This document shows positions 1-5,233 of a stretch of DNA of 5,233 nucleotides, one piece after another. This DNA is from Bacillota bacterium (lineage in GTDB: Bacteria; Bacillota; Clostridia; Oscillospirales; Oscillospiraceae): contig JAKOSQ010000217.1 of assembly GCA_029777215.1 (NCBI GenBank), positions 1 to 5,233 of the forward strand, in the 5' to 3' direction. Both the position numbers and the translations under genes were made by a program. How positions within the stretch are numbered: position 1 is the first letter of the stretch; each line of letters opens with the position of its first letter. The notes below the pieces were generated by a model. It saw only the letters and a program-made list of their open reading frames with translations. It did not search any database and was not told the DNA's origin.

Positions 1-672
1 GATGAGGTTGTTGAGAATGATGCCCTTGCGGACATACAGCGCGCCAACGCCCTTCGGGCCGTGGAACTTGTGGCCGGACAGCGAGAGCATGTCGATGTTC
101 TCCTTCTTGACGTCGATCGGCAGATGGCCAACGGCCTGCACTGCGTCCGTGTGGAAGGGGATTTTCTTTTCGCGGCACAGCGCGCCGATCTCCGCGATCG
201 GCTGGATGGTGCCGATCTCGTTGTTCGCGTACATAACCGTTACAAGGCAGGTGTCCGGGCGAATGGCCTTTTCAACGTCCTCAACGGTGATGACGCCGTT
301 TTCGTGGACGTCGAGCAGCGTCACCTCAAAGCCCTCCTTTTCGAGCTTGCGCAGGGTGTGGAGGATGGCGTGGTGCTCGAACTTCGTGGAAATAATGTGC
401 TTTTTATTGAGACGCGCGCCGTTGAGCGCGGCCGAGCGGAGCGCCTGGTTGTCCGCCTCACTGCCGCCGGAGGTGAAGTAGATTTCGCTCGACTCAGCGC
501 CGATGTTTGCGGCGACGGACTTGCGGGCCTCTTCGAGCTTCTTCGCGGCCTCGATGCCGATGTGGTGGGGGCTCGAGGGGTTGCCCCAGATTTCTGTATA
601 GATCGGCAGCATCGCCTGCAGCGCTGTATCGCTGATCTTCGTGGTTGCCGCATTGTCAAAATAAACATCCAT
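1..672 (-). CDS. nifS: Cysteine desulfurase, NifS/IscS type (partial, C-terminus beyond window)
   Basis: PLP-dependent enzyme that converts L-cysteine to alanine and passes the sulfur as a persulfide to a scaffold (NifU/IscU) for Fe-S cluster assembly, or to tRNA-thiolation enzymes. The frame stays open from the ATG at 672 to the window edge, giving 224 of the usual 380-400 residues. Visible family motifs, in order: YFDNAATT (4-11), GNPSSPHH (30-37), [10 protein letters not shown] (66-75), EHHA with the catalytic-site His101 (99-102), [11 protein letters not shown] (148-158), HTDAVQA with the PLP-contacting Asp176 and Gln179 (174-180), and [10 protein letters not shown] with the Schiff-base Lys202 (199-208). 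The segment with the persulfide-carrying cysteine is outside the window. The start is supported by AAAGGAGA about 10 bases upstream. The gene has its own promoter (767-795) and follows the Rrf2 regulator gene on the same strand, the usual iscR-iscS/nifS order. Family assignment is very secure; NifS versus IscS naming is not, because nifU/iscU is not visible. Confidence 0.96.
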   Translation of the reverse strand, partial: MDVYFDNAATTKISDTALQAMLPIYTEIWGNPSSPHHIGIEAAKKLEEARKSVAANIGAESSEIYFTSGGSEADNQALRSAALNGARLNKKHIISTKFEHHAILHTLRKLEKEGFEVTLLDVHENGVITVEDVEKAIRPDTCLVTVMYANNEIGTIQPIAEIGALCREKKIPFHTDAVQAVGHLPIDVKKENIDMLSLSGHKFHGPKGVGALYVRKGIILNNLI

Positions 673-681
673 TTTGAACGA

Positions 682-689
682 TCTCCTTT
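682..689 (-). promoter_or_regulatory. Ribosome binding site of nifS
   Basis: On the minus strand this reads AAAGGAGA, a near-complete Shine-Dalgarno, ending about 10 bases before the ATG at 672. It supports that start for the desulfurase. Confidence 0.8.
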
Positions 690-748
690 ACAATGTATTG
701 TGTCCCGTTTCGGGTTCATTTTTTGTTGTCGGGCTTAAAACCCTTTAA

Positions 749-767
749 TCCTGTTCTCTAAGTAGGA
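749..767. promoter_or_regulatory. Candidate operator, imperfect dyad over the nifS -10/start region
   Basis: The plus-strand sequence TCCTGTTCTCTAAGTAGGA is an imperfect inverted repeat (TCCT...AGGA, with some inner matches) that touches the -10 and covers the likely transcription start. Its outline resembles the CCTA...TAGG dyad at the rrf2 promoter, but the half-site spacing is one base longer. It is a plausible Rrf2 target by position; sequence support is weak. Confidence 0.3.
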
Positions 768-795
768 ATATAGCACGCGAATCTGTACTTGTCAA
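767..795 (-). promoter_or_regulatory. Vegetative promoter of nifS
   Basis: On the minus strand TTGACA (795-790) is followed by a 17-base spacer and TATATT (772-767), close to the sigma-A consensus. The expected transcription start near 760 gives a leader of roughly 88 bases before the ATG at 672. The leader contains only a small CCCG-AAA-CGGG hairpin (704-714) and no riboswitch fold that I recognise. The promoter lies just downstream of the regulator's terminator, so nifS can be transcribed independently of rrf2. Confidence 0.85.
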
Positions 796-799
796 TACA

Positions 800-815
800 C
801 CTATAGAGATAATGG
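800..815. promoter_or_regulatory. Candidate Rrf2-type box upstream of the nifS -35
   Basis: CCTATAGAGATAATGG has the same 16-base CC...GG outline as the dyad at 1445-1460 and matches it at 9 of 16 positions, including the whole first half-site CCTAT. It lies immediately upstream of the nifS -35 element. Rrf2-family proteins such as IscR and CymR bind dyads of roughly this kind. The assignment rests on position and resemblance only. Confidence 0.35.
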
Positions 816-825
816 GAATATTTTT

Positions 826-867
826 TAAAAAAGTCCGGCGGAAACGGAGGCTATCCGTCCGCCGGAC
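826..867 (-). terminator. Intrinsic terminator downstream of the Rrf2 regulator gene
   Basis: On the minus strand GTCCGGCGGA (867-858) pairs perfectly with TCCGCCGGAC (842-833). An inner CGGA/TCCG pair (857-854 with 848-845) extends the stem, and a run of six T (832-827) follows. The T run is only on the minus-strand side, so the terminator acts on leftward transcription from rrf2. It lies about 75 bases past the rrf2 stop and just before the nifS promoter, separating the two transcripts. Confidence 0.92.
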
Positions 868-943
868 GCTGTTTGTGCGCTTTGCTTTTTCGCTGGGGAA
901 GCCCTGCGTGACGGGGCGCGGTGGGGAGGGCACGGCGGCGCTT

Positions 944-1378
944 TCAGATGCAGTAGTCCGCGCCGATGGCCTGCGACTGGCCGGAGAGATCGGCGACCGT
1001 GACGCTGTTGAGGTATTCGTCGATGCGGCGCTCAAGCTCCCGCCACATCGGCAGCGTGACGCAATTGCCCGCGCGCGGGCAGACGTTGTTCGGGATGTCG
1101 AGGCAGGCGACCGGGGCCAGCGAGCCCTCTACGGCCTTGAGGATCGCTGCGACCGTGATCGTCTCGGGCGGACGCGCGAGCTTGTACCCGCCGCCCTTGC
1201 CGCGCGAGCTGAAGACAAAGCCGGTCTTGCTCAGCAGACCGACGATCATTTCAGCGTATTTTTCGGATATATCCTGTCGCTCCGACACGTCGCGGAGCGG
1301 TATGAATTCGTTAGAGTGCTGCTGCGCGAGATCGACCATGATGCGCAGTGCGTAGCGGCCCTTCGTCGAAATTTTCAT
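944..1378 (-). CDS. Rrf2-family transcriptional regulator, IscR-like
   Basis: Predicted winged-helix DNA-binding repressor/activator of 144 residues, a normal Rrf2 length. The N-terminus MKISTKGRYALRIMVDLA and the wing RGKGGGYKLARP (59-70) are family hallmarks, and Glu43 sits at the position of the IscR specificity residue (SEKYAE, 38-43). Three cysteines, C92, C100 and C106 (spacing CX7C, CX5C), occupy the region where IscR binds [2Fe-2S] through C92, C98 and C104, so cluster or redox sensing is likely. The residue matching IscR His107, the fourth ligand, is Leu109. An extra cysteine (C143) lies near the C-terminus. The ATG at 1378 follows AGGAG with an 8-base gap. The neighbouring nifS on the same strand supports a role in Fe-S or cysteine-sulfur control. 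A CymR-like cysteine regulator is the main alternative; CymR-type proteins need no cluster. Confidence 0.95.
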   Translation of the reverse strand: MKISTKGRYALRIMVDLAQQHSNEFIPLRDVSERQDISEKYAEMIVGLLSKTGFVFSSRGKGGGYKLARPPETITVAAILKAVEGSLAPVACLDIPNNVCPRAGNCVTLPMWRELERRIDEYLNSVTVADLSGQSQAIGADYCI

Positions 1379-1384
1379 GAGAAA

Positions 1385-1393
1385 GTCTCCTTT
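1385..1393 (-). promoter_or_regulatory. Ribosome binding site of the Rrf2 regulator
   Basis: The minus strand reads AAAGGAGAC, with AGGAG ending 8 bases before the ATG at 1378. This fixes the start of the regulator. Confidence 0.8.
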
Positions 1394-1444
1394 CGTCGAG
1401 CGTGTGTTCAGGGAAAAAACGGAGACGACCCCGTCAACTCTTTT

Positions 1445-1460
1445 CCTATTATATTATAGG
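1445..1460. promoter_or_regulatory. Candidate Rrf2 autoregulatory operator
   Basis: CCTATTATATTATAGG is an inverted repeat with perfect 5-base arms (CCTAT/ATAGG) around a 6-base centre. It covers the -10 of the rrf2 promoter, so a bound protein would block RNA polymerase. Rrf2-family regulators commonly control their own genes through such dyads. Part of the symmetry could be a by-product of the AT-rich -10 sequence. Confidence 0.5.
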
Positions 1461-1476
1461 GTTTATGGGAATTCAA
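1448..1476 (-). promoter_or_regulatory. Vegetative promoter of the Rrf2 regulator gene
   Basis: On the minus strand TTGAAT (1476-1471) and TATAAT (1453-1448) are separated by 17 bases. A second overlapping TATAAT (1458-1453) is spaced too closely to this -35 to be used with it. The -10 lies inside the dyad at 1445-1460, an arrangement that fits autorepression. Confidence 0.8.
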
Positions 1477-1535
1477 GAGGAAAATGAAATTCGGGCAAAA
1501 ATTTTATGCCGGAGGCGCTCAAATAAAATTTGGGC

Positions 1536-1564
1536 TTGTAATTGTGTACAAAAGAAGGGATAAT
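1536..1564 (+). promoter_or_regulatory. Probable promoter of cheB
   Basis: TTGTAA (1536-1541) and GATAAT (1559-1564) are separated by 17 bases in the AT-rich gap upstream of cheB, leaving a leader of roughly 45 bases. The match to sigma-A consensus is moderate. I saw no motility-type (sigma-28) promoter, which would be usual for a flagellar/chemotaxis regulon gene. Confidence 0.55.
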
Positions 1565-1601
1565 AAAAAAAGTTATATGCCATCTTATTATGTAGAAAAA
1601 C

Positions 1602-1608
1602 GGAAGTG
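1602..1608 (+). promoter_or_regulatory. Ribosome binding site deciding the cheB start
   Basis: GGAAGTG resembles the GGAGGTG Shine-Dalgarno and ends 6 bases before the ATG at 1615. The in-frame GTG at 1606 overlaps this site and has no ribosome site of its own, so the ATG is preferred. Confidence 0.6.
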
Positions 1609-1614
1609 ATTGCT

Positions 1615-2658
1615 ATGCCCGTTCGCGTTCTGGCTGTGGACGACTCCGTCCTTTTCCGAACAAAACTGCAGCTCACACTGAGCAAGGACCCTGACATCAA
1701 AATCGTCGGCACCGCCGTTGACGCGGACGATGCGCTCCGCAAAATTCTTGAGCTCAAGCCGGACGTTGTGACGCTCGACGTCGAGCTGCCGAAAATGAGC
1801 GGCATCGAATTTATGAAGACCCTCATGAAGCAGCACCCTGTGGCCGTCGTCGTTGTCAGCTCGCTGCCGATGAACGCCATTGACGCAATGAGCGCCGGAG
1901 CTGTCGACTTCGTCAAAAAGCCGGCGGACGGCTCGGTGGGTTCCGTGAACGCGTTTTTCGACGAGCTTGCCGAAAAAGTAAAGGTCGCTGCGGGCGCGAA
2001 GGTCCGCAACACCGCGCTCGCGGGCCCCTCAACGCTCTCCGTCCGCCTGATGGGGAACGCCAGCCTCGCGCCGGACAAGGCCGATGTCATCGCGATCGGC
2101 GCGTCGACCGGCGGCACCGAGGCCATCATCGAGGTCGTCAAAAACCTCCCGCCGACGACGCCGGGCGTCGTCATCGTGCAGCACATGCCGGCGGGATTTA
2201 CGACGATGTATGCCCAGCGGCTCGATAAGATCTGCAAAATGTCCGCCAAGGAGGCGGCCGACGGCGACCGCGTTGAGCAGGGTCAGATTCTGCTCGCCGC
2301 CGGCGAGTACCACATGACCCTCAAAAAGGACGAAAAGGGCTATTACGTCCACTGCGCGCGCGGCGAAAAGGTCAACGGCCACTGTCCCTCAGTGGACGTG
2401 CTGTTCGACTCGGTCGCGCAGACGGCGGGGAAAAAGGCTGTGGGCGTCATCCTCACCGGCATGGGGGCGGACGGCGCGAAGGGCCTTGCGAAGATGCACG
2501 CCCTCGGTTCCTACACGATCGGACAGGACAAGGACACCTGCGTGGTTTACGGCATGCCGATGGAGGCCTACAAGCTCGGCGCCGTGACGCGGCAGTTCCC
2601 CCTCGACCAGATCGGGGACGAGCTCATCTACTACTACACAAAAAAAGGAAAAATTTGA
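1615..2658 (+). CDS. cheB: CheB: receiver-domain protein-glutamate methylesterase/glutamine deamidase
   Basis: Two-domain chemotaxis adaptation enzyme that removes methyl groups from, and deamidates, glutamyl sites of methyl-accepting chemotaxis proteins when phosphorylated by CheA. It has 347 residues, the normal family length. The N-terminal receiver (about 1-120) has the acidic pocket D9/D10, phospho-acceptor D55 (TLDVELPKMSG, 53-63), S82 and K102 (VKKP). After a linker of about 35 residues, the C-terminal CheB methylesterase domain (about 155-343) carries the triad Ser164 (IGASTGGTEAI), His190 (VQHMPAGF) and Asp286 (LTGMGADGAKG); these are the same residue numbers as in the Salmonella enzyme. 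The start is ATG 1615 rather than GTG 1606 because of ribosome-site spacing. It is divergent from the Rrf2 gene and 60 bases upstream of a dehydratase-family gene. No cheA, cheR, cheW, cheD or receptor gene lies in the window, so its targets cannot be read from context. Confidence 0.97.
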   Translation: MPVRVLAVDDSVLFRTKLQLTLSKDPDIKIVGTAVDADDALRKILELKPDVVTLDVELPKMSGIEFMKTLMKQHPVAVVVVSSLPMNAIDAMSAGAVDFVKKPADGSVGSVNAFFDELAEKVKVAAGAKVRNTALAGPSTLSVRLMGNASLAPDKADVIAIGASTGGTEAIIEVVKNLPPTTPGVVIVQHMPAGFTTMYAQRLDKICKMSAKEAADGDRVEQGQILLAAGEYHMTLKKDEKGYYVHCARGEKVNGHCPSVDVLFDSVAQTAGKKAVGVILTGMGADGAKGLAKMHALGSYTIGQDKDTCVVYGMPMEAYKLGAVTRQFPLDQIGDELIYYYTKKGKI

Positions 2659-2705
2659 ACAGATGCTTCGAGAGCGGCAGCGGGCCTGGCGCTTTCGTCT
2701 TTACC

Positions 2706-2710
2706 GGAGG
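2706..2710 (+). promoter_or_regulatory. Ribosome binding site deciding a TTG start
   Basis: GGAGG ends 8 bases before TTG 2719, an ideal spacing. The first in-frame ATG (2728) would be 17 bases away, which is too far. The site therefore argues for TTG initiation of the dehydratase-family gene. Confidence 0.75.
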
Positions 2711-2718
2711 TTTTCAGT

Positions 2719-3984
2719 TTGAGAGATATGAAACAGGACGCCGAGCGCCTGCTCGCGGGCGAACTCAGCTACCTTGACTACGCCGCCGCGTGCGCGGCGG
2801 AGGACGCGCGCTGCGCGGACCTCGTTTCGGACGCGCCCTACTGGGCGATGCTCCAGCGCGCCCGGGATGAGGGCAAAAAGATCATTTACGTCAGCGGCCC
2901 CGCGCCGGTAGAGCTGATTTATGCCTTCGACTGCGTGCCGATGAGCTTTGATCTGCTCACGCCCCGTCTGAGTGAGAACGCGGCCCTCATCCCGCCGCTG
3001 ATGCGCGCGTGCGAGCTGCGCGCGAACGCCGATGTCTGCCGTCTGAGCAAGGCGCAGATCGGCACGATCCTCGTCGGCGACATGGGCCTGCGCCCGGACG
3101 CCTACGTCGCGGTGCCGATCCCCTGCGACTCGGCCTGCATGGCCTACATGGCCCTCGCCGCGCGCGTGGGCGCGCCGACCTTCCAGTTTGACGTGCCGAA
3201 GCGCCCGGGCGGGCGGACCCTCGCCTACCTCGCCGCACAGTACGACGCCTTCGTGGCCTTCCTCGAAAAGCTCACCGGCAAAAAGCTCGACCAGGACGCT
3301 CTGCGCGCGCGCATGGCGCTCACGAACCGCGCCGCCGCGCTGCTCGCCGAAAACGCCGCTCTGCGCTCGGCTCGGCCCTGTCCGCTGCCCTCTGCGCTCA
3401 ACATCTGCAACGAGCTGACCAACGCCTGGGGGCCGACGGAGGAATTCTGCGCCCAGCTGGAAGCGGAGGGCGCGCTCGGCAAAAAGCGCGCCGCGGCGGG
3501 CGAGGGCTACTGCCCGGGCGTCGAGCGTCACCGCGTGGTGCTGCTACACAATATGCTCTGGCGCGGACTCGACTATGCGGCCTTCCTCGCGGAAAAATAT
3601 GCCTCCGCCGTTGTGGCGGACGGCTACAGCTTCGGCGCCCGCGCGGTTTTTGAACACCCGGAGGACCCCGACGCCTGCCGCGAGACCGCCTGCCGCCGTC
3701 TGCTCGACGGCGCGACCGTCCACGGCACGGGTGCGAACGGACAGGAGATGGTAGACGAGGTCTGCCGCATTATCACCGAGCGCGGCGCGGATGTCGCAAT
3801 CTTCATGGGCAGCTCCGGCTGCCGCCACGAGTGGGCGGCGGCGCGCATGCTCGAAGAGACGGTGCAGCAGCGCTGCGGCATCTCCATGCTCTCGCTCGAC
3901 ACGGACAACACCGACCCGAACTACCGCGGCGAAAACGAAGTGCGCCAGGCACTCGCGGAGTATATGGAGACGGTCGTACGCTGA
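2719..3984 (+). CDS. 2-hydroxyacyl-CoA dehydratase / benzoyl-CoA reductase family subunit
   Basis: A 421-residue protein of the HgdB/FldC/HadC/BcrB-C superfamily. Known members bind a [4Fe-4S] cluster and, after one-electron reduction by an ATP-driven activator (HgdC/HadI type), dehydrate (R)-2-hydroxyacyl-CoA to enoyl-CoA or reduce benzoyl-CoA. Supporting features: an N-terminal helical part, KIIYVSGPAPVELIYAF (54-70), which resembles the family's start-of-domain 'P.E...A' pattern, and three cysteines at the usual ligand positions: C107 (ADVCRLSK), C136 (IPCDSAC, with C140 nearby) and C368 (GSSGCRHEW). The second Rossmann-like half, from about 270, contains a GANGQEMVDEVCRIIT segment. No signal peptide or membrane segment is seen, so it should be cytoplasmic. 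The protein has 16 cysteines. No second subunit or activator gene adjoins it; the next gene is a surface protein. Alternatives are a homodimeric double-cubane cluster protein or an uncharacterised branch. Family assignment is good; substrate is unknown. Confidence 0.88.
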   Translation: MRDMKQDAERLLAGELSYLDYAAACAAEDARCADLVSDAPYWAMLQRARDEGKKIIYVSGPAPVELIYAFDCVPMSFDLLTPRLSENAALIPPLMRACELRANADVCRLSKAQIGTILVGDMGLRPDAYVAVPIPCDSACMAYMALAARVGAPTFQFDVPKRPGGRTLAYLAAQYDAFVAFLEKLTGKKLDQDALRARMALTNRAAALLAENAALRSARPCPLPSALNICNELTNAWGPTEEFCAQLEAEGALGKKRAAAGEGYCPGVERHRVVLLHNMLWRGLDYAAFLAEKYASAVVADGYSFGARAVFEHPEDPDACRETACRRLLDGATVHGTGANGQEMVDEVCRIITERGADVAIFMGSSGCRHEWAAARMLEETVQQRCGISMLSLDTDNTDPNYRGENEVRQALAEYMETVVR

Positions 3985-4065
3985 GAAAGGAAGAATTTTG
4001 CCTCTTGCGCTCCCGCCGGGGGTGGCATAAACTGAAGAAAAGCCGCTGCATGGCGCGGTGCGGAA

Positions 4066-4072
4066 AGTGAGG
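4066..4072 (+). promoter_or_regulatory. Ribosome binding site of the SLH protein gene
   Basis: AGTGAGG is an imperfect Shine-Dalgarno ending 9 bases before TTG 4082. The in-frame GTG at 4067 lies inside it, is preceded only by GGAAA at no useful distance, and would add five residues (VRRSD) before the lysine-rich signal-peptide start. TTG 4082 is preferred, with moderate certainty. Confidence 0.5.
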
Positions 4073-4081
4073 CGTTCTGAC

Positions 4082-5233
4082 TTGCTCAAGAAAAAAACGA
4101 TAAAAAAAACCGGCGCAATCCTTTGCCTGCTGCTCCTGTTTTCCCTGACGGCGGGGCTCGTCCCCTTCGCCCGGGCGGACGCCGCGGGCAGCTTCACGGA
4201 CGTCACGTCCGACAGCTACTATTACAATGAGGTCACCTCGATGGCCTCGCAGGGCGTGGTCAACGGCTACGGCAACGGGACTTTCCTGCCCCAGAATCCG
4301 GTCAGCAACGCCGAGGCGATCAAGCTCGTCGTCTCGATGGCGGGCGTGAATACCGCCGGCTACACCGGCGAAACCAGCCCATGGTATATCGACGTCTGGA
4401 GCTGGGCGCAGGACAACGGCATCGTTTCGTCCGGCACGGCCCCCGATTCCTACGCGTCGCGCGCGCAGATCTGCGCGTATATTGCGTCGGTCTACAAGCT
4501 CGATACGGGCGCGACAACGTCGAATGTCTTCTCCGACACGGACTCGAAGGTCGCGAACACCCTCTATGACTACGGCATCGTCAAGGGTATCCCGGCCGGC
4601 GACGGGACCGTCGCCTTCGGCGGCGGGCAGAGCGTCAAGCGATGCGACACCTGCATCATGCTCTACCGTCTGTCCTCGCAGGTGCAAAAGCCGGTCTGGC
4701 CCGCGATCACGCCGAAGCCGACCGCCTACACACTCGACAAGAGCCACTATGCCGTGTCGAAGCCGGCAAAGCTCTCGAGCTACAGCGACTACATCCAGGC
4801 CTGGGACTACATGCTCTGCAACAAGGTCCTGTCCCAGAGCTTTGCGCTCCCGGATGGCTACACGGAGACCCAGCTCGACCAAGTGCTCGACAGCATCCAG
4901 AGCGCCTATGACTATTCCTGCTTCGACTATATGGAATACGCCGCTTTCCTCAACCAGTACGGACTGCGGACGAGCGGCGGCTATATCAGCAGCAGCGGGC
5001 GGGTGACCGGCGTTTCGGTCACGTTCCAGCTCGCCAACGCCTCCGGCAGCGGCAGCGTCGCCAATCTCACCGACGCGCAGGTGCGCAGCGAAATATCAAC
5101 CTTTGAGCAGACCTGCGACGGTATCGTCACCGGCCTTTACAAGGACGGCTCGCTCAAAACGACGATGTCCGTCAAGGATAAGGCCTATGTGCTCTGCCGC
5201 TATGTCGCCACGCACACCGCCTATGACGAGAGC
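4082..5233 (+). CDS. Secreted S-layer homology (SLH) protein with probable transglutaminase-like domain (partial)
   Basis: The frame is open from TTG 4082 to the window edge (384 codons, C-terminus missing). Residues 1-35 form a Sec signal peptide: a lysine-rich start (LKKKTIKK), a hydrophobic core (about 11-29) and a likely cleavage near ARADA|AG. Three SLH-type repeats follow, at about 37-88, 98-140 and 149-197; hallmarks are FTDV...Y..EV, VVNGYGNGTFLPQNPVSNAEA, SPWYIDVWSWAQDNGIV, VFSDTDS and LYDYGIVKGIPAGDGTVAF. SLH domains hold proteins on the cell wall through pyruvylated secondary wall polymers. After a linker rich in Pro and Lys (about 202-230), residues 230-384 are less familiar, but the end, KAYVLCRYVATHTAYDES, resembles the 'iHdyl....YD' opening of bacterial transglutaminase-like domains. 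The catalytic Cys-His-Asp would lie beyond the window. The SLH assignment is firm; the transglutaminase-like call is an inference. Confidence 0.92.
   Translation, partial: MLKKKTIKKTGAILCLLLLFSLTAGLVPFARADAAGSFTDVTSDSYYYNEVTSMASQGVVNGYGNGTFLPQNPVSNAEAIKLVVSMAGVNTAGYTGETSPWYIDVWSWAQDNGIVSSGTAPDSYASRAQICAYIASVYKLDTGATTSNVFSDTDSKVANTLYDYGIVKGIPAGDGTVAFGGGQSVKRCDTCIMLYRLSSQVQKPVWPAITPKPTAYTLDKSHYAVSKPAKLSSYSDYIQAWDYMLCNKVLSQSFALPDGYTETQLDQVLDSIQSAYDYSCFDYMEYAAFLNQYGLRTSGGYISSSGRVTGVSVTFQLANASGSGSVANLTDAQVRSEISTFEQTCDGIVTGLYKDGSLKTTMSVKDKAYVLCRYVATHTAYDES

Noticed and set aside
2..738. Long plus-strand open frames (2-481, 61-738) and a minus-strand frame (321-719) over the desulfurase gene
   Set aside because: The products are Arg/Ser- or Val/Asp-rich without motifs, and they overlap a frame with unmistakable NifS motifs; they are by-products of GC-rich codon use.
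704..743. Riboswitch or attenuator in the nifS leader
   Set aside because: Only two tiny hairpins (CCCG-AAA-CGGG at 704-714 and GGG...CCC at 731-743) are present, and no conserved riboswitch core was recognised.
812..1459. Plus-strand open frame of 215 codons across the Rrf2 gene
   Set aside because: It runs antisense through a well-recognised Rrf2 gene, its terminator and its promoter, lacks a ribosome site and shows no family motif.
2669..2705. Possible terminator between cheB and the dehydratase gene (GAGAGCG...CGCTTTC)
   Set aside because: The stem is 7 pairs with a wobble and a 13-base loop, and is followed only by GTCTTT, so it is not convincing; read-through into the next gene is likely.
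3985..4081. Promoter or terminator in the gap before the SLH gene
   Set aside because: TTGCGC and CATAAA are only 15 bases apart and match poorly. The CCGC/GCGG pairings near 4043-4063 are short and lack a T run.
3544..4882. Long minus-strand open frames (3544-4206, 3803-4882) opposite the dehydratase and SLH genes
   Set aside because: Low-complexity Arg/Val/Ala-rich products that span two genes and the gap between them, with no ribosome site or recognisable domain.
1..5233. CRISPR array, tRNA/rRNA genes, insertion sequence or integrase-type mobile element
   Set aside because: No regularly spaced direct repeats, RNA gene signatures, transposase motifs or terminal inverted repeats were seen on either strand.

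Overview
The window reads as chromosomal DNA from a GC-rich anaerobic Firmicute, most likely a gut-type Clostridia/Oscillospiraceae lineage. This is inferred from strong AGGAG-type ribosome sites, two TTG starts, vegetative TTGACA/TATAAT-like promoters in AT-rich gaps between GC-rich genes, an Rrf2 regulator next to NifS, a 2-hydroxyacyl-CoA dehydratase-family protein and an SLH-domain surface protein. No database search was possible, so the taxonomy is a guess.

Layout. Minus strand: the N-terminal 224 residues of a NifS/IscS-type cysteine desulfurase (1-672, cut by the window edge). Upstream of it lies its own promoter (767-795), then a strong intrinsic terminator (826-867) that closes the preceding gene, an IscR-like Rrf2 regulator (944-1378). 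The regulator has a good promoter whose -10 lies within a 16-bp dyad. Plus strand, divergent from the regulator: a complete CheB (1615-2658), a 2-hydroxyacyl-CoA dehydratase/BcrB-C-family protein (2719-3984), and the first 384 codons of a secreted protein with a signal peptide, three SLH repeats and the apparent start of a transglutaminase-like domain (4082-5233, cut by the window edge).

How the genes may work together. The minus-strand pair is a familiar Fe-S/sulfur module: NifS mobilises sulfur from cysteine, and the Rrf2 protein, which has a three-cysteine cluster, probably senses Fe-S status and controls its own promoter and perhaps that of nifS. The dehydratase-family protein should itself carry an Fe-S cluster. 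CheB is the odd member: it is complete and carries all its catalytic residues, but no other chemotaxis gene is visible. The plus-strand genes could be one loose transcription unit, since the gaps are 60 and 97 bp without a convincing terminator, but no functional link is evident.

No clearly new multi-gene system is visible. The points most worth a second look are the isolated CheB, the dehydratase-family protein without an adjacent partner or activator, and the IscR-like regulator whose fourth cluster ligand position is leucine.
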